The notes under the pieces: model-generated | Told to the model about the DNA's origin: nothing | What the model saw: the letters and a program-made list of their open reading frames with translations, nothing else | The model's database searches: none | Made by a program: the position numbers and the translations under genes | Part shown: positions 1 through 6,348 of the stretch, in pieces | Numbering within the stretch: the stretch's first letter is position 1 | Layout: each line of letters begins with the position of its first letter | DNA from: Eubacteriales bacterium | Lineage (GTDB): Bacteria > Bacillota_A > Clostridia > Christensenellales > Aristaeellaceae | Assembly: GCA_028692205.1 (NCBI GenBank) | Contig: JAQUXV010000096.1 | Coordinates: forward strand, 1-8,485 | Reading direction: 5' to 3' | DNA: 8,485 bases

Positions 1-35
1 GCGGGACCCGCGCCGATGATAACAATTTTCTTCAT
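1..35 (-). CDS. Partial FAD/NAD(P)-binding oxidoreductase, N-terminus only
   Basis: Only the first eleven codons and part of a twelfth are in the window. They read MKKIVIIGAGP followed by GC-, which would give alanine. This is the beta-strand plus glycine-rich loop (GxGPA/G) of a Rossmann dinucleotide-binding fold at the extreme N-terminus, as in FAD-dependent oxidoreductases, amine-oxidase-like proteins and thioredoxin-reductase-like proteins. The start is the ATG at 35-33. A GAGGAG ribosome binding site lies at 53-48, 12 bases upstream, which is somewhat long. A good leftward promoter precedes it at 82-110. The substrate and exact family cannot be told from this fragment. Confidence 0.7.
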   Translation of the reverse strand, partial: MKKIVIIGAGP

Positions 36-81
36 ATTTTCAATACGCTCCTCGCCGGTATTATCCGAAATCACAAATGCT

Positions 82-110
82 ATTGTATCATGTACAAAGC
101 AATCTGGCAA
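82..110 (-). promoter_or_regulatory. Sigma-A promoter of the leftward partial gene
   Basis: On the minus strand TTGCCA (110-105) and TACAAT (87-82) are separated by exactly 17 bases, each matching the vegetative consensus at five of six positions. The predicted transcript start near 75 gives a leader of about 40 bases before the ATG at 35. The left gene therefore has its own promoter and need not depend on read-through from the regulator gene. Confidence 0.65.
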
Positions 111-120
111 CGACAGGAAA

Positions 121-178
121 GTCTGCAACGCGCCTTTCGTTTAGCAATGCCCCGGCGGCACGCGCGGTGTTTGCAGAC
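121..178. repeat. Interrupted inverted repeat, possible structured RNA or DNA element
   Basis: GTCTGCAA (121-128) is the exact reverse complement of TTGCAGAC (171-178). Immediately inside, CGCGC (129-133) can pair with GCGCG (162-166) if four bases (167-170) are bulged. An inner small hairpin, TGCC (148-151) with GGCA (157-160), is also possible. Thirteen potential outer base pairs over 58 bases exceeds what I would expect by chance. No T-tract follows on the plus strand, and only TTTCC follows on the minus strand, so it is not a canonical terminator. Function unknown. Confidence 0.4.
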
Positions 179-216
179 AGTTCCCATTGAATTGACGAAA
201 AAACGCGCGTTTACAG

Positions 217-240
217 AAAAATGCGGTCCGACACGCATTT
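217..240 (-). terminator. Possible intrinsic terminator of the LacI regulator gene
   Basis: Reading leftward, AAATGCG (240-234) pairs with CGCATTT (225-219) across an eight-base loop, and the run of T continues to 217. The stem is only seven pairs, three of them A-T, and it lies about 180 bases beyond the regulator stop codon. It is the best terminator-like element between that gene and the next leftward promoter, but it is weak. Confidence 0.35.
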
Positions 241-420
241 CCTGCGCCCAGAACCGCTTTTATTCTTTGGTGTTTTCGATTCTAAACAAACGTCCTGTCC
301 GATTGGGATTCTTTAATACATCCGGTTACAACGCGCTGGAATGCTCGCTTTCTTTTACCTTCAGTCAGCCCTTCACATTGCTTCGTTTTCAAGTTTCCAA
401 CCTGATGAAAGCATTTCGCT

Positions 421-1428
421 TTACGGGGTGCTTCCGCGCTTCACCAGTTCGCCTGAGAATACCATCTTCTGGGGTGCTTCCCCGCCGGACAGCACCGTAA
501 GCATGGTCGAAACACACTGGCTGCAAAGCGCTTCCAGCTTATTATCCACGCTGGTCAGTTCCGGCTCGCAGCAAAGGCAAAAGCTGGAATTGTTGTACCC
601 GATAATTGCCAGGTCTTCCGGTACGTTCCGGTTCGCGATTCGCGCATATTTGGCCGCGCCCACGCTAAGCACGTCCTCCGAGGTGAGCACCGCGTCAAAG
701 TGGATGCCCATGTCCTCGATGGACAAAATATAATCCCGAACCTCGGGTACGCTCATCTTGTCCTCCGCAAAGAAACGGATCAGCTCTTCCCGTACCGGCA
801 CGCCCCTGCTCTGCAGCCCGGCTTTATACCCCGCCAGCTTCTTTTGGCCGCTGTAATTTTGGCTGTGGTACAGGTATAGTATTTCACGCTTACCCGCGTC
901 CAGCAGGAACTGGGTCGCCTCCATGGTGGCGCGGTAGTCATCGCACAACACGCAATATACATGCTCACAGGTATACGATGCGTTCAGCAGCACCAGCGGC
1001 ACGCGCGCCGCCGCGGCGCGAAGATACGCGTTTCCCGCTTCACTGTCTTCAACGAACGTGGAGCCCATCAGCACGATTCCGTCCACATATTTCCCTAGCA
1101 GCAGTTCAACGCCCTTGCTTCGATCCTCCAGCGCTTTGCCCGTGCAGGACAGCAGACAATCGTATCCATGGCTACGGAAATCGTGTTCCAGAAAATTCAG
1201 CGCCTGCGCCAGATAAGCATCGCTGGCATTGGGGCACAGCAGGCCGATGGTCTTCATGCTCTTCAGCCCCAGACCCCGTGCGAAAGCATTGGGCACATAC
1301 CCCTGCTGCTCCATCACCTTCAGCACCCGCTCGCGTGTTTTCGGGCTTACCCGGTTGCTGCCGTTCAGCACGCGTGAAACCGTAGCGATCGATACGCCTG
1401 CCTTTTCCGAGATGTCGTAAATGTTCAT
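421..1428 (-). CDS. LacI-family transcriptional repressor of the uronate operon
   Basis: A 335-residue LacI/GalR-type repressor of normal family length. Residues 2-22 form the N-terminal helix-turn-helix (IYDISEKAGVSIATVSRVLN), followed by the hinge region with YVPN at 44-47 and the AR.L motif at 50-53. Residues about 60-335 form the periplasmic-binding-protein-like effector and dimerisation domain, ending in the usual LVKRGST. The ATG is preceded by GAAGGAG at 1443-1437, eight bases away. It is divergent from the uronate operon, and each of the two promoters has a related LacI-type operator just downstream, so autoregulation and operon repression are inferred. The effector is probably a uronate intermediate such as KDG or tagaturonate, but that cannot be read from sequence. 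Unusually it has eleven cysteines, five of them between residues 284 and 305. The orthologue (KdgR-, UxaR- or ExuR-like) is not resolved. Confidence 0.93.
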   Translation of the reverse strand: MNIYDISEKAGVSIATVSRVLNGSNRVSPKTRERVLKVMEQQGYVPNAFARGLGLKSMKTIGLLCPNASDAYLAQALNFLEHDFRSHGYDCLLSCTGKALEDRSKGVELLLGKYVDGIVLMGSTFVEDSEAGNAYLRAAAARVPLVLLNASYTCEHVYCVLCDDYRATMEATQFLLDAGKREILYLYHSQNYSGQKKLAGYKAGLQSRGVPVREELIRFFAEDKMSVPEVRDYILSIEDMGIHFDAVLTSEDVLSVGAAKYARIANRNVPEDLAIIGYNNSSFCLCCEPELTSVDNKLEALCSQCVSTMLTVLSGGEAPQKMVFSGELVKRGSTP

Positions 1429-1445
1429 GCGTCAGTCTCCTTCTC

Positions 1446-1459
1446 TGTAAACGCTTACG
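1446..1459. promoter_or_regulatory. LacI-type operator in the regulator's own leader
   Basis: TGTAAACGCTTACG has the standard 14-bp LacI-family layout: GTAA and TTAC half-sites around a central CG. It lies just downstream of the predicted start of the leftward regulator transcript and upstream of its ribosome binding site, an ideal place for autorepression. Eleven of 14 positions match the reverse complement of the site at 1625-1638. It also resembles a CcpA cre box, so catabolite repression is an alternative or additional role. Confidence 0.6.
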
Positions 1460-1476
1460 CATAACTTATCATGAAT

Positions 1477-1505
1477 ATTATAAAGGTTTTTTAGAGAAAA
1501 ATCAA
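1477..1505 (-). promoter_or_regulatory. Sigma-A promoter of the LacI regulator gene
   Basis: On the minus strand TTGATT (1505-1500) and a perfect TATAAT (1482-1477) are separated by 17 bases. The predicted start near 1470 leaves a leader of about 40 bases that contains the operator at 1446-1459 and the GAAGGAG ribosome binding site. Confidence 0.75.
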
Positions 1506-1583
1506 TTCGTCACAGCGCATTTATCCCATTCATATATTTATTTTCCTGACATATTCCCTGTTTGGCGCGGCTAAAAAACTACG

Positions 1584-1612
1584 TTGACGGATTTTCCAAT
1601 TTGGCGTAGAAT
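1584..1612 (+). promoter_or_regulatory. Sigma-A promoter of the uronate operon
   Basis: TTGACG (1584-1589) and TAGAAT (1607-1612) are separated by 17 bases, each five of six to consensus. The predicted start near 1619 falls just before the operator at 1623-1640, so a bound repressor would block initiation or early elongation. It is divergent from the regulator promoter, with about 78 bases between the two -35 boxes. Confidence 0.75.
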
Positions 1613-1622
1613 AGCGTTAAGC

Positions 1623-1640
1623 AATGTAATTGTTTACATT
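1623..1640. promoter_or_regulatory. LacI-type operator of the uronate operon
   Basis: AATGTAATTGTTTACATT is an inverted repeat with two perfect 7-bp arms around TTGT, immediately downstream of the operon promoter. Its core TGTAATTGTTTACA has a central TG instead of the usual CG, but its reverse complement matches the regulator's own site at 11 of 14 positions. I infer that both are bound by the adjacent LacI protein. Confidence 0.65.
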
Positions 1641-1683
1641 TTGTTCGCAGCGCATCGACGCCGCGGATAGGAGGATGATCCGT

Positions 1684-3144
1684 ATGGAGAGATTAACCGG
1701 TTCTAACGTTTCACCGTTGCCAGTAAAGGTATTGCAGTTCGGCGAAGGGAATTTCCTTCGCGCTTTTGTGGATTATATGCTGGATATCGCCAATGAGCAG
1801 GGCAGGTTCGGCGGGAGTATCGTGCTTGTTAAGCCGATTTCTTTCGGTTCCCTTGCCGGGTTCCATGAACAGAATTGCCGTTACACCGTGCTGCTTCGCG
1901 GCATCGAAAACGGCGAAAAGGTGGAAAAGGCACGGCTGATTACCAGCGTATCCGACGCGGTGGATGCTTATTCGGAGTACGAAAAGTATGCGGCTTATGC
2001 GCGGCTGGATACCCTGCGTTTCATCGTAAGCAACACCACGGAGGCCGGCATTGTGCTGGATGAAAACGACCAGTTTGAACTGACGCCCCCCAACAGCTAT
2101 CCCGGCAAACTAACCAAGTTCCTTTTTGAACGCGCGGAAGCGTTCGACTACGCCGCGGATAAAGGGCTGATTATCCTGCCGGTAGAGCTGATTGCGGATA
2201 ACGGTATTGAGCTCCGGCGCTGTGTAATGGCGCTGGCGGAAAAATGGGCGCTCGGCCAGCGCTTCCTGAATTGGCTGGACGAAGCCTGCGTGTTCACCTC
2301 CACGCTGGTGGACCGCATCGTTACCGGCTACCCGCGCGACGAGGCTGAGGCGATCTGGCAAAAGCTCGGCTACGAGGATCGGCTGCTGGTTACCGCCGAA
2401 CCTTTCGGCCTTTGGGTTATCGAATCCCAGAAGGATATCAGCGCGGAGCTGCCGTTGCCGGAGTGCGGGCTTCCCGTGCTGTTTACAGACAACCAAAAAC
2501 CGTATAAGCAGCGCAAAGTGCGTATCCTCAACGGCGCGCATACTTCGTTTGTCCCCGCTGCGTTCCTGTGCGGGCATGATATCGTTTTGCAGGCTATGGA
2601 AGACCCGCTGATTAAAGCCTTTATGCAGAACACCCTGTATGACGAGGTTATTCCCACGCTGGATCTCCCCCATGAGGATCTGATGAATTTCGCGCAGGCC
2701 GTTACCAGCCGGTTTGAAAACCCCTTCATCAAGCACTCGCTGCTTGCAATTTCGCTGAATTCCGTTTCCAAGTGGCGTGCGCGCTGCTTGCCCAGCCTGC
2801 TCACCTACGTCGAGCGCAAGGGCAGTCTGCCCGAGCGGCTTACCTTCTCGCTCGCGGCGCTGATGGCGCTTTATCAGGGCGGAACGCTGAAAGACGGCAC
2901 GCTGGTCTGTTCGCGCGACGGCAAAACCTATTCCCTGCAGGACGACGCAGCTGTTCTGTCGTTCTTCGCGGAAAACAGCGACAAACCCGCCGCCGAGCAG
3001 GCAAAGGCGTTCCTCTCCCGTGAGGATTTCTTCGGCCAGGATCTGACGGAAATCCCAGGTTTGCTCGATTCCGTTTCCGAATCGCTGGCGGCCATTAAAC
3101 AAAACGGTATGCGCAGCGTTATGGAAATAAAATTCGCAAAATAG
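1684..3144 (+). CDS. uxaB: Tagaturonate reductase (altronate oxidoreductase)
   Basis: A 486-residue member of the long-chain mannitol dehydrogenase family that interconverts D-tagaturonate and D-altronate with NAD(H) in the cytosolic galacturonate pathway. Residues 17-28 (LQFGEGNFLRAF) form the N-terminal dinucleotide-binding segment typical of UxaB proteins. The C-terminal catalytic motif KVRILNGAHT at 278-287 supplies the expected Lys278, Asn283 and His286. The ATG at 1684 is chosen because AGGAGG at 1669-1674 lies nine bases upstream; the in-frame ATG at 1675 abuts that site and is too close. It is the first gene of the operon, and UxaA and UxaC partners are absent from the window. The length and opening motif favour tagaturonate reductase over fructuronate reductase (UxuB) or mannitol dehydrogenase, but substrate preference between these relatives is inferred. 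Confidence 0.9.
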   Translation: MERLTGSNVSPLPVKVLQFGEGNFLRAFVDYMLDIANEQGRFGGSIVLVKPISFGSLAGFHEQNCRYTVLLRGIENGEKVEKARLITSVSDAVDAYSEYEKYAAYARLDTLRFIVSNTTEAGIVLDENDQFELTPPNSYPGKLTKFLFERAEAFDYAADKGLIILPVELIADNGIELRRCVMALAEKWALGQRFLNWLDEACVFTSTLVDRIVTGYPRDEAEAIWQKLGYEDRLLVTAEPFGLWVIESQKDISAELPLPECGLPVLFTDNQKPYKQRKVRILNGAHTSFVPAAFLCGHDIVLQAMEDPLIKAFMQNTLYDEVIPTLDLPHEDLMNFAQAVTSRFENPFIKHSLLAISLNSVSKWRARCLPSLLTYVERKGSLPERLTFSLAALMALYQGGTLKDGTLVCSRDGKTYSLQDDAAVLSFFAENSDKPAAEQAKAFLSREDFFGQDLTEIPGLLDSVSESLAAIKQNGMRSVMEIKFAK

Positions 3145-3175
3145 TCCGTTTTTCAGGAAGGAGAACCGGTACCAC

Positions 3176-3217
3176 ATGCCGAAAATAGGCATTGACGTAC
3201 AACCAAGGAGGCTGTAA
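3176..3217 (+). CDS. Possible 13-residue leader peptide before kduI
   Basis: A short frame, MPKIGIDVQPRRL, starts at an ATG preceded by AAGGAG (3158-3163, 12 bases upstream) and ends in TAA three bases before the kduI start codon. Its AGG-AGG arginine codons are part of the kduI ribosome binding site, so translating it would pass directly over that site. It could couple kduI translation to upstream ribosomes, or it could be accidental. No homology can be judged for such a short peptide. Confidence 0.22.
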   Translation: MPKIGIDVQPRRL

Positions 3218-3220
3218 TCG

Positions 3221-4051
3221 ATGGAAGTTCGTGCCGCATCTTCTCCGAAAGACGTGAATCATTACGATACAAGCCGCTTGCGTGAAGAGTTTCTAATCGA
3301 TGATCTTTTCGCGCCCGACGAAATCCGGCTTGTTTACAGCCACATCGACCGCATTATCACGGGCAGCGCCGTTCCGGCGGGCAAAGCGCTTTCGCTTTCC
3401 TCCGGCGCGGAGCTGCATGCCGAATATTTTCTGGATCGCCGGGAATTGGGCGTTATCAACATCGGCGGCGAAGGAGCCGTAACCGTGGATGGCAAATGCT
3501 ATGCCCTTCGCAACCGGGACGGCCTTTACGTCGGCATGGGCGCAAAGGAAATTGAATTTTCCAGCGACGATCCCGAAAACCCCGCAAAGTTCTATTTGAA
3601 CAGCGCGCCCGCGCACCGTGTATGCCCCACCGTGCTCATCAAGCCGGAAAATTGTGCCCGCGTTGAACTGGGTTCGCTGGAAGAAAGCAACCACCGCACC
3701 ATTTGCAAATATATTTTGCCCGGTCAGGTAGAAAGCTGCCAGCTCGTAATGGGCATGACCAGCCTTAAGCCCGGCAGTGTTTGGAACACCATGCCCTGCC
3801 ACACGCATGACCGCCGCATGGAAGTGTACCTTTATTTCGATTTGCCCGAAAACGCGCTTGTGTTCCACTACATGGGCGAGCCTTCCGAAACCCGACATAT
3901 CGTTATGCGCAACCAGCAAGCCGTTATCAGCCCCAGCTGGTCCATCCACAGCGCCAGCGGCACGCAGGCGTATACCTTCATCTGGGGTATGGTTGGTGAA
4001 AATCAGGCGTTTGACGATATGGACGGCGTAAAGATGGCAGACCTGCGCTGA
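3221..4051 (+). CDS. kduI: 5-dehydro-4-deoxy-D-glucuronate isomerase
   Basis: A 276-residue cupin-type zinc isomerase that converts 4-deoxy-L-threo-5-hexosulose uronate (DHU) to 3-deoxy-D-glycero-2,5-hexodiulosonate in unsaturated uronate breakdown. Length matches the KduI family closely. The C-terminal cupin contains the zinc ligands in the expected pattern: His194 and His196 in CHTHD, Glu201 in RRMEVYLYF, and His243 in WSIHSASGT. The start ATG has a near-ideal AAGGAGG at 3205-3211, nine bases upstream. The gene lies 76 bases downstream of uxaB and 184 bases upstream of eda, the longest gap in the operon. Its presence implies that the organism consumes oligouronides released by polysaccharide lyases, most simply pectin, although glycosaminoglycan products are equally possible. 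Confidence 0.95.
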   Translation: MEVRAASSPKDVNHYDTSRLREEFLIDDLFAPDEIRLVYSHIDRIITGSAVPAGKALSLSSGAELHAEYFLDRRELGVINIGGEGAVTVDGKCYALRNRDGLYVGMGAKEIEFSSDDPENPAKFYLNSAPAHRVCPTVLIKPENCARVELGSLEESNHRTICKYILPGQVESCQLVMGMTSLKPGSVWNTMPCHTHDRRMEVYLYFDLPENALVFHYMGEPSETRHIVMRNQQAVISPSWSIHSASGTQAYTFIWGMVGENQAFDDMDGVKMADLR

Positions 4052-4113
4052 AACATTGCCCTGTATCCGCCGAAGCAGGGTAAATCGTCCTTTGGCGTGG
4101 TTTTTCCGGCTGT

Positions 4114-4133
4114 AGGTGGAACCGATTCCACCT
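4114..4133. promoter_or_regulatory. Perfect dyad in the kduI-eda gap, LacI-operator-like
   Basis: AGGTGGAA (4114-4121) and TTCCACCT (4126-4133) are perfect inverted repeats around CCGA. The core TGGAACCGATTCCA (4117-4130) has the 14-bp, central-CG architecture of LacI-family operators, but its half-site differs from the TGTAA half-sites near the regulator. In RNA it would form an eight-pair hairpin with a four-base loop, followed by a C/T-rich stretch without a proper T-tract. I see no convincing promoter beside it. Operator, attenuator and mRNA-processing hairpin are all possible. Confidence 0.45.
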
Positions 4134-4154
4134 CCCTTCTTAAACCGTTTCCCC

Positions 4155-4184
4155 CGCGTACGGTTACGCGTTTATCTTTACTTT
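4155..4184 (+). terminator. Weak terminator-like hairpin between kduI and eda
   Basis: CGCGTA (4155-4160) pairs with TACGCG (4165-4170) over the loop CGGT, followed by a T-rich but interrupted tail. The six-pair stem could cause partial termination or define an mRNA end, lowering expression of the three downstream genes relative to uxaB and kduI. It is too weak to claim complete termination. Confidence 0.3.
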
Positions 4185-4235
4185 CAAACTCCGTAAAACT
4201 GGCATTTGAATTTGCAACAGAAAGGGTGTCATCAC

Positions 4236-5192
4236 ATGGATATGCTTGAAAAACTGTCGCTGGCCGGTATTGTGCCGGTGATCAAAGTGGAAGACGCGAA
4301 CGACGCGGTTCCCCTCTGTAAAGCGCTTAGCGATGGGGGTCTGCCTGTAGCGGAAATTACCTTCCGTTCCGCTGCCGCGGAAGAGGCCATCCGCCGCGTT
4401 CATCAGGAACTTCCGGAGGTTATTCTTGGCGCGGGTACCGTGCTTACCACCGATCAGGCGGACCGCGCCATCGCGGCGGGCGCTGCCTACATCGTCAGCC
4501 CCGGCCTTAACCCCGAGGTGGTAAAACACTGCCAAAAAGCAGGCGTTCCGGTAGTTCCCGGCTGCGCCAACCCCAGCGATATCGAAGTCGCGCTCTCCCT
4601 GGGCCTGAAGACCGTTAAATTTTTCCCGGCGGAAGCGTTGGGCGGCCTGCCCCTCATCAAAGCCATGAGCGCGCCCTACGGCGACGTCACGTTCCTGCCT
4701 ACGGGCGGTGTGAACGAAGCAAACCTGCTAGACTATCTGAGCTTCCCGAAAATCATCGCCTGCGGCGGCAGCTGGATGGTCGACAATAAAGCGGTGGCCG
4801 AAAAGGATTGGAAACGGATCGAAACCCTCACCCGCAGCGCCGTTTCACTGATGCTCGGCCTGCATATTGCCCATATCGGCATTAACAGCGGCAGCCCCGA
4901 ACATGCCATGCAGGATGCTGAGGACCTTTGCAGGATGCTCGGCTGGGAAATCAAAGACGGCAACAGTTCCACTTTTGTTGGGGCTGAGTTTGAAATGATG
5001 AAGAAGCCTTTTCTCGGCGCGCACGGTCACATCGGCATCGCCTGCAACAACATTAAACGCGCGCGCTGGCATCTGGAGCGCCGCGGTTTTGAGTTCGACG
5101 AGGAGCATGCGTTTTTCAAGGATGGCAAGCTGAAATCGATCTACCTCAAGGGCGATATCGCCGGGTTTGCGTTCCATCTGCTGCAAAAGTAA
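4236..5192 (+). CDS. eda: KDPG/KHG aldolase with C-terminal VOC-like domain
   Basis: A 318-residue protein; ordinary Eda aldolases have about 205-215 residues. Residues 1 to about 200 form the class I aldolase barrel that cleaves 2-keto-3-deoxy-6-phosphogluconate to pyruvate and glyceraldehyde-3-phosphate. Visible marks are Glu40 in VAEITFRS, GAGTVLT at 65-71, PGCANPSD at 108-115, and the Schiff-base lysine Lys128 in VKFFPAEALGG. Residues about 205-318 resemble a vicinal-oxygen-chelate (glyoxalase/bleomycin-resistance) fold, with LHIAHIGINS at 209-218, an FVGAEFEMM strand at 247-255, and GHGHIGIACN-like residues at 261-271. The ATG at 4236 is chosen because GAAAGGG lies nine bases upstream. 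A frameshift cannot explain the extra domain, because the frame continues to a single stop. The aldolase role is secure; the role of the extension is unknown. Confidence 0.92.
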   Translation: MDMLEKLSLAGIVPVIKVEDANDAVPLCKALSDGGLPVAEITFRSAAAEEAIRRVHQELPEVILGAGTVLTTDQADRAIAAGAAYIVSPGLNPEVVKHCQKAGVPVVPGCANPSDIEVALSLGLKTVKFFPAEALGGLPLIKAMSAPYGDVTFLPTGGVNEANLLDYLSFPKIIACGGSWMVDNKAVAEKDWKRIETLTRSAVSLMLGLHIAHIGINSGSPEHAMQDAEDLCRMLGWEIKDGNSSTFVGAEFEMMKKPFLGAHGHIGIACNNIKRARWHLERRGFEFDEEHAFFKDGKLKSIYLKGDIAGFAFHLLQK

Positions 5193-5269
5193 AACAACCG
5201 AATCCACACAACCGCTATAGATCATCATTGGAGGATCCAACCAAACATCATTAGAAAGGGTGTCCGTTT

Positions 5270-6307
5270 ATGGCTGGTAAGGTAGTAACATTCGGCGAGA
5301 TCATGCTTCGCCTCAAGAGCCCCGGGTACGAACGGTTTTTCCAATCTCCTTCGCTGGAGGCCACCTTTGGCGGCGGCGAAGCCAATGTTGCGGTCAGTCT
5401 GGCTAATTTCGGCATGGACGCGCGTTTTGTGACCGTACTCCCGAAAAACGACGTCGGCGAAGCCTGCCTGCGGGAGCTGCGCGGCTTCGGCGTGGATACG
5501 TCCGCCATCGTCCGCAAGGACGGCCGCATGGGGATTTACTTTCTGGAAACCGGCGCCGTACAGCGGCCCAGTAAAGTCATTTATGACCGCGCGGGCAGCG
5601 CGATTGCCGAGGCAAAGCCGGGCGATATCGACTGGAAAAAGGCTTTTGAGGGCGCAAGCTGGTTCCACATCACCGGCATCACGCCCGCGGTTAGCGAAGG
5701 CACTGCCGAGCTGAGCATGGAAGCCGTGAAAGCGGCCAAGGCCATGGGCCTGCACGTGAGCTGCGACCTGAATTACCGCAAGAACCTCTGGAAATACGGC
5801 AAAACCGCCGACCAGGTAATGACGGAACTGGTAAAGTACGTTGATACCGTAATTGCAAACGAAGAAGACTTCCAGAAATCGCTGTTGCTGAAAGCCGAAA
5901 GCCAGAAAGCGGTGGAAACGGGCGAACTGAACGTGGAACAGTACAAAGCCATCGCCGGCCTCGCTATGCAAAAATACCCCAATATTTCCCGCATCGCCAT
6001 CACGCTGCGCGAAAGCAAGAGCGCCAACCACAACGACTGGAGCGCTTGCCTCTACAACGGCAAAAATTTCTATCTGAGCCGCAAGTATGCCATCACCGAT
6101 ATCGTGGATCGCGTCGGCGGCGGCGACAGCTTCGGCGCGGGCCTAATTTACGGCCTGAATAACTACCCGGATGAGAAAACCGCGCTGGAATTCGCCGTAG
6201 CGGCCAGCTGCCTCAAGCACACCATCGGCGGCGACTTCAACCGTGTAAATGTCGGCGAAGTGGAAAGCCTGATGAAGGGCAGCGGCTCCGGCCGCGTTCA
6301 GCGCTGA
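5270..6307 (+). CDS. kdgK: 2-keto-3-deoxygluconate kinase, PfkB family
   Basis: A 345-residue PfkB/ribokinase-family sugar kinase that would phosphorylate KDG with ATP to KDPG, the substrate of the preceding aldolase. The first PfkB signature is visible at 34-48 ([15 protein letters not shown]). The second, [20 protein letters not shown] at 277-296, includes the anion-hole loop and catalytic base Asp286. The N-terminal [11 protein letters not shown] and the [12 protein letters not shown] segment at 132-143 are typical of KDG kinases. The start has AGAAAGG at 5253-5259, about ten bases upstream, as part of a 12-base leader string also found ahead of eda. The gene lies 77 bases after eda, and the context strongly supports KDG over other sugars. 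The C-terminal tail beyond about residue 335 is short, polar and unremarkable. Confidence 0.92.
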   Translation: MAGKVVTFGEIMLRLKSPGYERFFQSPSLEATFGGGEANVAVSLANFGMDARFVTVLPKNDVGEACLRELRGFGVDTSAIVRKDGRMGIYFLETGAVQRPSKVIYDRAGSAIAEAKPGDIDWKKAFEGASWFHITGITPAVSEGTAELSMEAVKAAKAMGLHVSCDLNYRKNLWKYGKTADQVMTELVKYVDTVIANEEDFQKSLLLKAESQKAVETGELNVEQYKAIAGLAMQKYPNISRIAITLRESKSANHNDWSACLYNGKNFYLSRKYAITDIVDRVGGGDSFGAGLIYGLNNYPDEKTALEFAVAASCLKHTIGGDFNRVNVGEVESLMKGSGSGRVQR

Positions 6308-6348
6308 GTTTCCGGCGTCTGTGAACTATCGACGGAAGGAGACGGATG

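Larger units (their letters stand above)
111..420. other. Intergenic region without a recognisable gene
   Basis: This stretch separates the stop of the LacI regulator gene from the promoter of the leftward partial gene. Open frames crossing it lack ribosome binding sites, have unconvincing low-complexity composition, and run into the antisense side of the regulator gene, so I do not call them genes. What can be seen is an interrupted inverted repeat at 121-178, a 12-bp palindrome AAACGCGCGTTT at 201-212, and a weak leftward terminator-like hairpin at 217-240. Confidence 0.6.

Noticed and set aside
90..500. 136-residue plus-strand frame in the left intergenic region
   Set aside because: No ribosome binding site, arginine- and phenylalanine-rich composition without motifs, and it overlaps the 3' end of the regulator gene in antisense.
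1630..1683. N-terminal extension of UxaB from the TTG at 1630
   Set aside because: The extension would start inside the operator dyad without a ribosome binding site, whereas AGGAGG is well placed for the ATG at 1684.
2110..3192. 360-residue open frame on the minus strand opposite uxaB
   Set aside because: It lies antisense to a gene with clear family motifs, its translation shows no recognisable domain, and it has no convincing ribosome binding site. It is a shadow of GC-rich codon use.
4056..4085. Possible promoter TTGCCC then GTAAAT in the kduI-eda gap
   Set aside because: The -10 match is poor with an 18-base spacer. It is not strong enough to call an internal promoter.
5225..6031. 268-residue minus-strand frame opposite kdgK
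   Set aside because: Antisense to a kinase with both PfkB signatures, and has no independent start signals or motifs.
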